Source: JBGTNQ01 sp038212375
GTDB taxonomy: Bacteria > Patescibacteriota > Minisyncoccia > Phycocordibacterales > Zambryskibacteraceae
DNA: 33,069 nt
Assembly (NCBI GenBank): GCA_038212375.1
Contig: JBBQUO010000005.1
Span: 1 to 33,069, forward strand
Reading direction: 5' to 3'
The notes under the pieces are model-generated. The model worked only from the letters and a program-made list of their open reading frames with translations, was not told where the DNA came from and did not search any database. Every line of letters begins with the position of its first letter. Position 1 is the first letter of the stretch. A program made the position numbers and the translations under genes. Positions 20,230 to 29,196 of the stretch are shown here, one piece after another.

Positions 20230-21549
20230 ATGGCAGGCGACTCAGATAAAAAAATTGAATTTACTGATGAATCAATCACTGCGGCACAAAACGCAGCGGG
20301 AAGTGCTGGAAGATCAAACTTTGAAAAACAGAAAGAAATTTTTGATCGTATTAACGCTGGATTAGACACGGGAAAATCTGCCGCTGTAGAACCCTCTCCT
20401 CAAGTTTCGGGAGTTGTTATAAAGAGCCTTCGTACATTTCAAGGAGATGTAGCAGAGGCAATCAAAAACCAACATGCATCTGTTGTAACTATTGCAGTCG
20501 CTGAACAAGAGAAGAAAGCCAGGGAAGAAAATACCAAAACTGAGCAACCATACGAACCGCCAAAAAACGAAGTAGAACGAATTGTCGGGAAGAAATATAT
20601 TCCGCCGATAATTCAAAAAACCGAAGAACCTCAAATAAAACCGGTACAAAATGTGAAGCCGCAGCCAACGGTAGCATCAATTGATCCTGGCTCAGTTTCG
20701 CCACCACCTATATTCAAGGAGCGTGCAGTGATAGTGGAAAAGAAAAAAATTGATCCAGACGTAATCAAAAATACCCTTACGATTGTGGCGAGTGTTGTTC
20801 TAATAATTCTAGGTGTGGGTGCACTCATTGGGTTTTATATACTACAAAAGAAAGCTCCGACTATTACGCCACCTGCTCCCGTTGATCAAACAATCGTTGC
20901 ATTTAATACAAAAGAAACTATCGATGCAATGCATCTGAATCGTGATGATTTGATAAATAGTCTTATAAATATCCGAACAAGTTCGAAGGGCAACGACAAC
21001 GAAATAACCTATATTGCGCTTACAAAAAAGGTAGATAGTGGAATCGTTTCCATCAACACAGTGGATCTGTTCCAGATCCTCAATACCACTATTCCAGGAG
21101 TGGCACTTCGAGCAATGGGAAGTCAATTTATGTTTGGGATCTACCATCTCCAAAACACCAATAGTCCGTTTCTTATTATCAAACTTACCTCATTTAACAA
21201 TGCCTTCGCAGGAATGCTTACATGGGAAAAGACTCTCAACAAAGATCTTGGGTCAATATTCTCAGCACGGTCTATTCCTATTACTGCATACAATGCACAG
21301 GGGTATGCAAATGGCGCAATAACTCCTTCTTCAACCACCACTCAAGTAGTAAGCACCGATAGAGACACGACTCAAAACTTCAAAGATATTACGATTTTAA
21401 ATAAAGATGCACGTATTCTCAAAAACTCAAAAGGGGAGGAAATTATGTTGTATTCATTTCTCGACGAGAATACCCTTCTTATTACGAGCAATCAGAGTGT
21501 ATTCCATGAAATATTGAACAAATACCTCCTCGGCAAGCTCGTTCGGTAG
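20230..21549 (+). CDS. Bitopic membrane protein with large extracytoplasmic domain, unknown function
   Basis: From the ATG at 20230 (MAGDSDKK) the protein has a cytoplasmic part of about 180 residues, helical then Pro-rich (EPPKNEVE, PPPIFKER). One membrane helix follows (NTLTIVASVVLIILGVGALIGF), then about 230 residues outside. The outer domain is a mixed alpha/beta fold (VAFNTKETIDAMHL, GVALRAMGSQFMFGIYHL, ILNKDARILKNSKGEEIML) with no cysteines or catalytic motif that I recognise. An upstream in-frame ATG at 20206 would add eight residues. The architecture is seen in CPR envelope proteins, but I cannot name a family. Confidence 0.8.
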   Translation: MAGDSDKKIEFTDESITAAQNAAGSAGRSNFEKQKEIFDRINAGLDTGKSAAVEPSPQVSGVVIKSLRTFQGDVAEAIKNQHASVVTIAVAEQEKKAREENTKTEQPYEPPKNEVERIVGKKYIPPIIQKTEEPQIKPVQNVKPQPTVASIDPGSVSPPPIFKERAVIVEKKKIDPDVIKNTLTIVASVVLIILGVGALIGFYILQKKAPTITPPAPVDQTIVAFNTKETIDAMHLNRDDLINSLINIRTSSKGNDNEITYIALTKKVDSGIVSINTVDLFQILNTTIPGVALRAMGSQFMFGIYHLQNTNSPFLIIKLTSFNNAFAGMLTWEKTLNKDLGSIFSARSIPITAYNAQGYANGAITPSSTTTQVVSTDRDTTQNFKDITILNKDARILKNSKGEEIMLYSFLDENTLLITSNQSVFHEILNKYLLGKLVR

Positions 21550-21608
21550 TAATAATCGACTACGGTAGAATATTTGCATATTAAAGCTCCCTTGTTATCA
21601 TAGATATT

Positions 21609-21989
21609 ATGAATACTGAAACAATCAAACACTTTGAAGAGATGCTTCTCGCCGAAAAGACAGAACTGGAAACAGAACTGAAAACCGTAGGCCATAGGAA
21701 TCCAGAAAATCCTAAAGACTGGGAAGCAAACGCTGTAGACGAAAACCCCGCTTCTGCAGATGAAAACGAACATGCAGATAATATTGAGGACTACGAAAAC
21801 AACACCGCAATCCTCAAGCAACTCGAAATACGATACAACGAAGTGCTCGCTGCTCTCGAAAAGATTACAGCTGGTACCTTTGGAACATGCGAAACATGCG
21901 GTGAGCCTATCGAAGCAGACCGCCTCGAAGCTAATCCAGCAGCTAAGACTTGTAAAGCTCACATGAATGATGAGCATATAACCGAGTAA
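21609..21989 (+). CDS. TraR/DksA-type zinc-finger protein
   Basis: The 126-residue protein has an N-terminal helical hairpin of coiled-coil character (about 1-85, rich in Glu and Lys). The C-terminal zinc finger is CETCGEPIEADRLEANP followed by C-x2-H. The ligands are Cys94, Cys97, Cys115 and His118, so the last ligand is His rather than the usual Cys. Relatives insert the coiled coil into the RNA polymerase secondary channel and modulate initiation, often with ppGpp. The acidic tip residues of true DksA are not obvious here, so the exact role is uncertain. It lies six bases upstream of the ComM-like gene and is probably co-transcribed with it. Confidence 0.88.
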   Translation: MNTETIKHFEEMLLAEKTELETELKTVGHRNPENPKDWEANAVDENPASADENEHADNIEDYENNTAILKQLEIRYNEVLAALEKITAGTFGTCETCGEPIEADRLEANPAAKTCKAHMNDEHITE

Positions 21990-21995
21990 CTATTC

Positions 21996-23528
21996 ATGGC
22001 CTTTGCGAAAACACACAGCGCTCAGACCTCACTTCTCACACCACACATTATTGATATCGAAGTTGATCTCTCAGGAGGTCTTCATTCTTTTGCGATTGTT
22101 GGACTCCCTGACAAAGGAGTTGAGGAATCTCGAGATAGAGTTTCTGCAGCTATCAAACATAGCGGATTTACTTCTCCGAAAACAAAAAATCAAAAAGTTG
22201 TTATCGCCCTTGCACCAGCTGATATTAAGAAAGAAGGGCCGGTATTTGACCTTGGAATTGCAATAGCATACCTAATTGCAAATGGCGACCTCGTAGCTAA
22301 TGTATCAAAAAGTATTTTTCTCGGTGAACTTTCACTTGATGGAAATCTTCGGAAGATAACCGGAGTACTGCCAATAATCAAAGAGGTAAAGAGTAGAGGA
22401 TTTACTGAAATCTTTCTACCACTAGAAAATGCCGAGGAAGCGGCACTGATTGAAGGAATTAATATCTTTCCAGCAAAAAACCTTCTTGAAGTTGTGGAGC
22501 ATATTAAGCATGATTCGAAAACTAAGATTGTGGCGCAGATAAAAACTGAAATGCCGACGAACATATCTTGGGATAGTGCGGTAAACCTTGAAGATATTCG
22601 TGGTCAAGAGCACGTAAAACGTGGACTGGAGATCGCAGCAGCTGGGGGTCACAATGTTGCACTCTACGGACCACCAGGCACAGGGAAAACTATGCTTGCG
22701 CAAGCCTTTGTTCATATACTTCCACCGCTTTCATTCGATGAGGTACTCGAGGTCACGAGCATTCATTCTGTCGCAGGAATTCTAAAGGGTCCGCTGGTTG
22801 TCCATCCTCCACTTCGGTCCCCTCATCACACCACATCGTATGTTGCGATAGTTGGTGGAGGAGCAACGCCAAAACCAGGGGAGATAACCCTTGCACACCG
22901 TGGAGTATTATTTTTGGATGAGTTTCCAGAATTTGAAAGGAGGGTAATCGATGCACTAAGGCAACCACTCGAAGATAGAGTTGTGAATGTAACCAGAGCA
23001 AAAGGGAGTGCCAGCTTTCCTGCAAATTTTATTTTGATTGCAGCGATGAATCCATGCCCATGCGGAAACTATGCATTCAAAGGAAAACCATGCGTATGTT
23101 CTGCCGCACAGCTTCTCCGGTATCAACATAAAATATCGGGACCAATTCTTGAACGTATTGATCTCTGGTTTGATGTACCACGGATAGACCACGATAAACT
23201 TTCAGGAGCTCCGACAGGCGAAACCTCAGAAGTGGTGCGGGAACGGGTTGTACAAGCGAGAAATATACAGAAAAAACGATTGCAAATGCGTGGAAGTAAA
23301 GCAACATTTAACGGTGAGATGGGAGTGCGCGACTTAGTCAGTACCGTAGAGCTAGCCGATGAAACAAAAAAACTTCTGAACGATTCTGCCGAGCGTCTTG
23401 GGCTCTCTCCTCGGGTGTATCACAAAGTAATCAAAGTTGCTCGTACGATTGCTGATCTAGAAGGAGAGGAGAATGTGAACTCTTCGCACATACTTGAGGC
23501 ATTGCAATATAGACCGAAGAAACAATAA
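21996..23528 (+). CDS. comM: ComM/YifB-family Mg-chelatase-like AAA+ ATPase
   Basis: The 510-residue protein has the family layout: an N-terminal Lon-protease-like domain without a protease site (VDLSGGLHSFAIVGLPD), the Walker A motif GPPGTGKT, the Walker B motif GVLFLDEFPEF, and the Mg-chelatase insert. A small cysteine-rich loop (NPCPCGNYAFKGKPCVCS) is followed by the C-terminal lid domain with LGLSPRVYHKVIKVARTIADLEG. ComM is a hexameric helicase that promotes branch migration during recombination in natural transformation. Its presence fits DNA uptake in this lineage. The length is normal. It converges on the peptidase gene with six bases between the stop codons. Confidence 0.95.
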   Translation: MAFAKTHSAQTSLLTPHIIDIEVDLSGGLHSFAIVGLPDKGVEESRDRVSAAIKHSGFTSPKTKNQKVVIALAPADIKKEGPVFDLGIAIAYLIANGDLVANVSKSIFLGELSLDGNLRKITGVLPIIKEVKSRGFTEIFLPLENAEEAALIEGINIFPAKNLLEVVEHIKHDSKTKIVAQIKTEMPTNISWDSAVNLEDIRGQEHVKRGLEIAAAGGHNVALYGPPGTGKTMLAQAFVHILPPLSFDEVLEVTSIHSVAGILKGPLVVHPPLRSPHHTTSYVAIVGGGATPKPGEITLAHRGVLFLDEFPEFERRVIDALRQPLEDRVVNVTRAKGSASFPANFILIAAMNPCPCGNYAFKGKPCVCSAAQLLRYQHKISGPILERIDLWFDVPRIDHDKLSGAPTGETSEVVRERVVQARNIQKKRLQMRGSKATFNGEMGVRDLVSTVELADETKKLLNDSAERLGLSPRVYHKVIKVARTIADLEGEENVNSSHILEALQYRPKKQ

Positions 23529-23534
23529 GCTCGT

Positions 23535-24638
23535 TTAAAATGGATTTCTTGCTCCTCGAACTTCAAAGTGAAGGTGTGGCCCTGTTGCTTCACCAGAAAT
23601 ACCTACTGCACCGATCACTTCTCCTTGGTCTGCATGCTCACCTACCTGCATAGCATTTTTGCTCATGTGAGCATACAACGTTTGAGTGCCATTTGGGTGG
23701 AGGATTACTACGTAGGTACCGTATCCACCATTCCAACCTCCTGTCTTACTAATAATAACCTTACCACCCGCAGCAGCTACGATCGGTGTTCCAAATGGGG
23801 GAGCAATGTCCACAGCGTTGTGTCCATGAATACCTTGGGTTTTTGGACCAGTTGTGGGTCGAATGTAATATCCATCGTAGACTTTGGTGCTTGGAATGAA
23901 TTGCACCACTGATCCAGATTTTTTACCTGAACTAACAGGTACCATTTCACCATCAGGAACGATAACAACATCTCCCGTTACGAGCTTGGTGCCTAGTGTA
24001 ATGTTGTTATATTGATTGATTTCATCAACATCACCCTTGTATAGCTTTGCAATTGAAGCGACAGTATCTCCTGCTTTTACGTTGTGACGCACACCCGTAA
24101 TAGGAAGAATTGTGAGGGTATCTCCTGAAGATATTGTTGAATCTTTGAGATTATTATTCCAACGTATCGTGTTTACGGAAACACCAAAGGCTTTTGCAAT
24201 TGATGAAAGAGTATCTCCGTCACGCACCACATAAAGACTAATCTGGTCTGAACTAGGGGCATTTACCTTGTTCTCACTAAGACCACCAGAGGGATCATTG
24301 TCTGGCATCAATGCCGAATTTTGAACGATAGTAATATCAGCGCCTCCAGTAGCTGGAGCTGGATTGATATTGCGAGGAGCTTCTAATAGTGCGAGTGTTT
24401 GCGAGTTTAATCCGAGATTAGAATCACTAGTCACAGAGTTTCCTCCAGTAAAAAAGGAAATAAGCCCTGCATGCACCAAAATTGGGAATGAGAGAATTAT
24501 GGCTCCAAATATGAGATTTTTGACACTATTCCCGTGGAAGCTACTGCTTTTTGCTTTATTTGGGGACTTACGATATCGAGGGAAACGATTGAAAAATAAA
24601 ATGAACCGTAAAGTTAATGATAATTCTGTATTTCGGAA
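23535..24638 (-). CDS. LysM-M23 peptidoglycan endopeptidase, start codon unclear
   Basis: The secure part (from TTG at 24479) has a Ser/Pro-rich linker, two LysM peptidoglycan-binding domains (about 82-126 and 132-175, each with DGDT or AGDT) and a C-terminal M23 metallopeptidase. The M23 zinc ligands are His220 and Asp224 in HGHNAVD, and His304 in GPHLHFEV. It should cleave peptide cross-links in the cell wall. Upstream of the TTG the frame stays open to 24638. It encodes a basic region (FNRFPRYRKSPNKAKSSS) and a hydrophobic anchor (KNLIFGAIILSFPILVHAGL) that fit the protein type, but it contains no ATG, GTG or TTG. The annotated span covers this extension; the true start may be a rare ATT codon or the start may be mutated. 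Confidence 0.85.
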   Translation of the reverse strand, partial: FRNTELSLTLRFILFFNRFPRYRKSPNKAKSSSFHGNSVKNLIFGAIILSFPILVHAGLISFFTGGNSVTSDSNLGLNSQTLALLEAPRNINPAPATGGADITIVQNSALMPDNDPSGGLSENKVNAPSSDQISLYVVRDGDTLSSIAKAFGVSVNTIRWNNNLKDSTISSGDTLTILPITGVRHNVKAGDTVASIAKLYKGDVDEINQYNNITLGTKLVTGDVVIVPDGEMVPVSSGKKSGSVVQFIPSTKVYDGYYIRPTTGPKTQGIHGHNAVDIAPPFGTPIVAAAGGKVIISKTGGWNGGYGTYVVILHPNGTQTLYAHMSKNAMQVGEHADQGEVIGAVGISGEATGPHLHFEVRGARNPF

Positions 24639-24792
24639 TTAATAATGGCTCTAATTAGCCATATTATTGTCTTTCGGGGTATTTGGTAACGTCTGTACAT
24701 TATACCAACGAGGCACTTGTGGTCAATCCACATTTTATGTTGCTGTGGATACCAAAATATGGCTATACAAAGCTGTTTTTTAGTACTTATGC
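24639..24792. promoter_or_regulatory. Divergent intergenic region between peptidase and helicase
   Basis: It contains an inverted repeat, AATAATGGCT (24641-24650) and AGCCATATTATT (24657-24668), that overlaps the expected start region of the peptidase. It is AT-rich and should carry promoters in both directions. No gene is present. Confidence 0.35.
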
Positions 24793-24798
24793 TATAAT
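24790..24798 (+). promoter_or_regulatory. Extended -10 promoter predicting a leaderless helicase mRNA
   Basis: TGCTATAAT is a perfect extended -10 element whose last base is seven bases from the ATG at 24805. The expected transcription start coincides with the A of the ATG, so the mRNA would be leaderless. Confidence 0.65.
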
Positions 24799-24804
24799 AT
24801 TTTG

Positions 24805-26751
24805 ATGCAAAGTTCAGTCAAACTAAATCCGGAACAACTACTGGCTTCGAGAACTATAGAGGGTCCACTACTCATCCTAGCAGGTGCAGGTGCAGGCAAA
24901 ACCAAAACTATCACTGAAAGAATTGTAGAAATTGTAAAAAAAGGGGTTTCACCAAGTAATATCCTTGCGATTACCTTTACTAATAAGTCTGCAAATGAGA
25001 TGCGTGAGCGTATATTTGCGAGGCTTGCAGAAGAATCAGGCCTAAACTCTCCGGTTTCAATGACCGAAAGGCCCTTCGTCAGCACCTTCCACGCCCTTGG
25101 CGTTCACATTATAAAGGAGAATGCTGCACTTATTGGACTTCCGCGATTTTTTGGCATTTTCGACAAAGGGGACTCTAAACAGGCAATAAAAAATGTTATG
25201 AAGGATCTTGGACTTGATCCAAAACAATATGATCCAGGAAAAATTATGGCAGCAATTTCACATGAAAAAGGTTCCGGGGTAACCTTTGAACAATACGAAG
25301 CCCAAGAGTCAGGAGATTTTTGGCATTCTTTGATCGTTCAAATCTGGAATAAATATGAACAAACCTTAAAAAAGGAAAAAGCTCTCGACTTTGATGACCT
25401 ATTGCTTCGCACATCAAAACTTCTCGAACGGGAAGATGTGCGTACACGATATCAACATATTTGGAAATATATTCATATCGATGAATACCAAGATACAAAC
25501 ACCGTGCAATATCATATTGCAAATCTCTTAGCACAAAAAGATCGAAACCTCTGCGTAGTGGGAGACATCGACCAAAACATTTATAGCTGGAGAGGTGCAC
25601 GACTTCGAAACATTCTTGATTTTGAAAAAGACTACCCAGGAGCACGAGTCATATTACTCGAAGAAAACTATCGGTCAACAAAAACTATCCTTGCAGCAGC
25701 CAATCAAATTATTAGCAAAAACAATTTTAGGAAGGAAAAAAATCTGTTTACTAAAAATGAAGATGGGGAACTCATTGCACTTTTCGAAGGTTTCGACGAA
25801 GTAAGTGAAGCGGAATTTATTGCGACCCAAAGCGAAAAACTGATTGCTCAAGGAGCACAGGCAAGTGAGATTGCGGTTCTCTATCGTGCAAACTTCCAAT
25901 CTCGTGCCATCGAGGAAGCGTGCCTTGCTTACAGTATTTCGTATCAACTTATTGGTACAAAATTTTTTGAACGAAAGGAAGTTCGTGACGTACTTTCATA
26001 CATCAAAGCGGGGCTCGAACCCGAAAATCTCTCTGACGTTAAGCGCATCATTAATGTTCCAACGAGAGGAATCGGCAAAGTAACTATTCTTAAAATATTT
26101 GAGGGAAAGACTGATTCACTTCCCGCAGGAGCAAGAGCGCAATACCTTTCGTTTCAGCATTTACTGAGCAAAATAGGTACCTTTGCTCGTGAAAAAAAGC
26201 CTTCTGAGACGGTGAAGTTTGTTCTTTCGGAAACAGGGATCGAAAGCGAGCTTCGTCATGGAGGAGAGGAGGGTGCGGAGCGACTCGAAAACGTTCGTGA
26301 GCTTGTAACACTTGCGAGTAGATACGATGGTTATGAAGATGGACAGGGAATAGAGAAGTTTTTAACTGACGCTGCTCTTCAAAGTGATCAAGATGAACTC
26401 GACAAACCTCAAAGTGGCGTAAAACTCATGACCGTGCACGCATCGAAAGGGCTTGAGTTTGATTATGTATTTATTACAGGACTTGAAGATGGTCTCTTTC
26501 CGCATCAAAGACGCGATGACGCACCAAGAGCATCAGAAGACGATGAGGAAGAACGTAGGCTTTTTTATGTAGCACTAACAAGAGCTCGAAAAAAAGTATT
26601 TTTGACATACGCACAGATGCGGACCATTTTTGGAAACAAGCAGGTCAACACTCCATCTGAATTTATTTTTGATATTCCTGCTGAACTAATTGCAAAAGAA
26701 GCAGGAACGTATGGACTTTTGCGAAAACCTCTGTTTCGTATAGATTTCTAA
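24805..26751 (+). CDS. pcrA: UvrD/PcrA-type superfamily 1 DNA helicase
   Basis: The 648-residue protein has all SF1A helicase motifs in order: the Q-motif region LNPEQLLA, Walker A AGAGAGKT, TFTNKSANEMRERI (Ia), DEYQDTN (II), GDIDQNIYSWRGA (III), LEENYRST (IV), TVHASKGLEFDYVFITGLEDG (V, shortened in places) and EEERRLFYVALTRA (VI). It should unwind 3'-to-5' in repair and in clearing replication or transcription obstacles. It is somewhat shorter than PcrA/UvrD (about 720), mainly at the C-terminus, where the RNA polymerase-interacting tail is reduced. I chose the ATG at 24805 over the TTG one codon earlier. rsmA starts five bases after its stop. Confidence 0.95.
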   Translation: MQSSVKLNPEQLLASRTIEGPLLILAGAGAGKTKTITERIVEIVKKGVSPSNILAITFTNKSANEMRERIFARLAEESGLNSPVSMTERPFVSTFHALGVHIIKENAALIGLPRFFGIFDKGDSKQAIKNVMKDLGLDPKQYDPGKIMAAISHEKGSGVTFEQYEAQESGDFWHSLIVQIWNKYEQTLKKEKALDFDDLLLRTSKLLEREDVRTRYQHIWKYIHIDEYQDTNTVQYHIANLLAQKDRNLCVVGDIDQNIYSWRGARLRNILDFEKDYPGARVILLEENYRSTKTILAAANQIISKNNFRKEKNLFTKNEDGELIALFEGFDEVSEAEFIATQSEKLIAQGAQASEIAVLYRANFQSRAIEEACLAYSISYQLIGTKFFERKEVRDVLSYIKAGLEPENLSDVKRIINVPTRGIGKVTILKIFEGKTDSLPAGARAQYLSFQHLLSKIGTFAREKKPSETVKFVLSETGIESELRHGGEEGAERLENVRELVTLASRYDGYEDGQGIEKFLTDAALQSDQDELDKPQSGVKLMTVHASKGLEFDYVFITGLEDGLFPHQRRDDAPRASEDDEEERRLFYVALTRARKKVFLTYAQMRTIFGNKQVNTPSEFIFDIPAELIAKEAGTYGLLRKPLFRIDF

Positions 26752-26756
26752 ATACA

Positions 26757-27554
26757 ATGAGTCCCACACCATTTAAAAAGAAAAAGTCACTTGGCCAAAA
26801 CTTCCTAAAAAGTAAGGGGGCTGTGCGCACTATCGTTTCATCGGGGGATATTCGTAGTGGAGACACTATTGTTGAAATTGGTCCTGGAAAAGGAGCTCTC
26901 ACTTCGGCACTTCTCCAGACAAAGGCGAGTATTATTGCAGTTGAAAAAGATGATCGACTCATCCCTGAACTCGAAACTTTATTTGCTTCGGATATTTCAT
27001 CGGGGAAACTTTCAATCGTTCATGGAGACATTCTGGAAATTCCGATTAGGGATATCGTAGGCAACAAACCTTACAAAGTTATTGCCAATATTCCGTATTA
27101 CATTACCGGCCTTCTTTTCCGGAAACTCCTAGAGGAAGAGCAGAATCCAACGAGAATGGTGCTGCTCGTACAAAAGGAGGTGGCTCAGCGTATTGTGGCT
27201 CGTGACGAAAAAGAAAGCATTCTTTCACTTTCCATAAAAGCATATGGCAAAGCAAAAATTATGGATACCGTGAGTAGGAAAATGTTTTCTCCACAGCCAA
27301 ATGTGGATTCTGCAATTCTCTGCGTTTCTGATATTTCAAAAGCATTCTTTCAAAACTTTGCAGAGAAAACATTTTTTGCATGGATCAAAGCTGGCTTCGC
27401 ACAAAAAAGAAAGAAGGTGATCCGTAATTTGGAATCTATCGCACCGAAAGAAAAACTCCAAGCAATATTTACTGAACTTAGTATCGATACAAATTCAAGA
27501 GCGGAAGATATTAGCCTCAGTCAGTGGGCAAAAATGGTGACTCTTTCAAAGTAA
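26757..27554 (+). CDS. rsmA: 16S rRNA (adenine-1518/1519-N6)-dimethyltransferase
   Basis: The 265-residue protein is KsgA/RsmA: KKSLGQNFLKSK at the N-terminus, the SAM-binding motif VEIGPGKGALTSAL, VEKDDRLIPEL, HGDILE and the catalytic ANIPYYIT (in place of NLPYN). FSPQPNVDSAIL follows, then a small helical C-terminal domain. It dimethylates two adjacent adenines in helix 45 of 16S rRNA as a late checkpoint in 30S assembly. The length is normal. It is transcribed with the upstream helicase (five-base gap) and converges on the next gene with only two bases between the stops. Confidence 0.96.
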   Translation: MSPTPFKKKKSLGQNFLKSKGAVRTIVSSGDIRSGDTIVEIGPGKGALTSALLQTKASIIAVEKDDRLIPELETLFASDISSGKLSIVHGDILEIPIRDIVGNKPYKVIANIPYYITGLLFRKLLEEEQNPTRMVLLVQKEVAQRIVARDEKESILSLSIKAYGKAKIMDTVSRKMFSPQPNVDSAILCVSDISKAFFQNFAEKTFFAWIKAGFAQKRKKVIRNLESIAPKEKLQAIFTELSIDTNSRAEDISLSQWAKMVTLSK

Positions 27555-27556
27555 GA

Positions 27557-27955
27557 TTATGGGAGTACAAATCCAGGATAACTTGCTCCTGCCATAAAGA
27601 TAGTTCCATCAGCTGGGATAGGAATACATGGATCAGCGGGATTGGGAGCTGTAACTAGACATTGACCGCCAGGAGTAAAAGTACCGAGCTCCCACGATGT
27701 TGGGGTTGGTGTAGTCATATATTCTAAATGAGGATGAGGAATAGAAACTCCTGGCTGAAATACGAGTGAACGAGTAACCCATGGATAATTAATCGGGTGT
27801 AAAATTGCATAGGTAATATAGTATCCAAAACTACATGTACATGGAACTACAAAAGCCACCAAGCCACCAAATGGAGGCTGGTATAATTGCGCGCGAACTC
27901 CCATTGGAATGAGTATTGCGGAGACAATGCAAAATATAGTGAGTAAGCGTTTCAT
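27557..27955 (-). CDS. Small exported protein, function unknown
   Basis: The 132-residue protein has a clear signal peptide (MKRLLTIFCIVSAILIPMGVRA, cleavage likely after ARA-type VRA). A short mature domain rich in Pro, Gly, Tyr and Thr follows, with four cysteines placed to form disulfides (PCTC, QCLVTAPNPADPC). I recognise no characterised family; similar small exported proteins sit beside secretion-type loci in CPR genomes. It lies eight bases after the peptidoglycan-binding protein gene on the same strand and is probably in one operon with it. Confidence 0.75.
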   Translation of the reverse strand: MKRLLTIFCIVSAILIPMGVRAQLYQPPFGGLVAFVVPCTCSFGYYITYAILHPINYPWVTRSLVFQPGVSIPHPHLEYMTTPTPTSWELGTFTPGGQCLVTAPNPADPCIPIPADGTIFMAGASYPGFVLP

Positions 27956-27963
27956 ATCTATAT

Positions 27964-29028
27964 TTAGAATGTTATCAAAAATGAACCCGGGACGCTCGTA
28001 TTGCCTGCACTATTATGAATTACGATAGAAATATTCATACCTGCACCCTTAAAATTTTGTGAGCTTTTTTGAATTGATGAAAAATTTGAAAATGAAGCGA
28101 GAGGAACTGAGATTGTCTTTCCGTCTTTTGATGGAAGATTGGGGGCGGTGCCGATTGGAGAATATATCGAATTTCCTTGATCCATAAAGCCTGTTCCGGT
28201 GATTACGATTGTCGCTTTGTCTGAAAACTGAATGGCACTTGGAGAAATATTTGTAATCGTCGGAACTGCACTTGGAGTATCAGTAATCGTAAAAAAATTA
28301 CTTGCTTCCGATTTATAAGTACTGCCCCCATCGTTTTCGATCCATACGTTGTATGAACCATTCGGGATAGAATCTGGCACCGCAAAACGAAGGGTTTTGC
28401 CATCGATGCTGCCTGGTGCCACCATAGAATACTGATTACCAAAATGAATCGTATTCTGCTGAGCAACAAATCCACTACCTTGAATTGTTACAACATCACC
28501 ATGCTTCACTTGGTAACTCGATATTGAGAGGAATATAGGTTGCAAGTTTGCAAAAAAAGTCTTTTGAAAGTGTACGGCATCTTGATAGAAAGGGGAGTAG
28601 GTTGTGGTACTTTGTGTTGCGCTACTGCTGGTGAGAGAGATGGCAGCCTGGATACTAGGTGGCACAATAGATATTGGCAAACTTCCAGCTGCAAGCACTG
28701 TGTTGGCGTTGATTGAATTCAATTTTTTTCGAGTATTGAGGCCCACAATTCCAGTCGGTTTGTAGATTCCTGAAGGGAAAAGGACCTCTGCAGCATATTT
28801 GGTCTGAAATTTCATGACTGCCTGGTTGGTAAGTCCACCAAAATAACTACTCTCTTGGCCTGGAGAACCTGGGCCAACACTTGCAATCTGTGTATATGGG
28901 TCACTATTAAGAATAATCTGCAAATATCTCACCTCAAGATTAGTACTGCCAAGAGAAAGAGTCTTTGTGATAGCAGCTGAACTAACGATAGGAAGGAGCA
29001 GGAAGGAAAGAAGGAGAGTTCGTTTCAT
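27964..29028 (-). CDS. Exported protein with peptidoglycan-binding and IPT/TIG domains
   Basis: The 354-residue protein starts with a signal peptide (MKRTLLLSFLLLPIVSSAA). A peptidoglycan-binding type 1 domain follows at about 20-110 (SLGSTNLEVRYLQIILN, GGLTNQAVMKFQTKYA, GIVGLNTRKKLN). After a Ser/Thr linker come two immunoglobulin-like IPT/TIG repeats, at about 170-250 (ISSYQVKHGDVVTIQGSGF) and 255-354 (NISPSAIQFSDKATIVITGTGF). Such a protein should sit at the cell surface, attached to the wall, and may mediate adhesion or scaffold a secretion apparatus. It is divergent from the next gene cluster across 168 bases. Confidence 0.88.
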   Translation of the reverse strand: MKRTLLLSFLLLPIVSSAAITKTLSLGSTNLEVRYLQIILNSDPYTQIASVGPGSPGQESSYFGGLTNQAVMKFQTKYAAEVLFPSGIYKPTGIVGLNTRKKLNSINANTVLAAGSLPISIVPPSIQAAISLTSSSATQSTTTYSPFYQDAVHFQKTFFANLQPIFLSISSYQVKHGDVVTIQGSGFVAQQNTIHFGNQYSMVAPGSIDGKTLRFAVPDSIPNGSYNVWIENDGGSTYKSEASNFFTITDTPSAVPTITNISPSAIQFSDKATIVITGTGFMDQGNSIYSPIGTAPNLPSKDGKTISVPLASFSNFSSIQKSSQNFKGAGMNISIVIHNSAGNTSVPGSFLITF

Positions 29029-29180
29029 GAAGACATTATACCGTGGAGTTTGGCGAATACATCATACGTAGAGGATGGCGGTAGTCTATGTTAATTATTA
29101 TTCTTCATTACACCTAGATAAGCCCTACTCTATCCACACAAATGACCATAAGATAAGCCGTGGAAATATCGATAGTACTA

Positions 29181-29186
29181 TATAAT
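29181..29186 (+). promoter_or_regulatory. -10 element predicting a nearly leaderless mRNA
   Basis: A perfect TATAAT ends 10 bases before the GTG start at 29197, so the transcript would start about 3-4 bases before it. The remainder of the 168-base divergent region (29029-29196) shows no other clear signal. Confidence 0.5.
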
Positions 29187-29196
29187 TAAAGATGTA

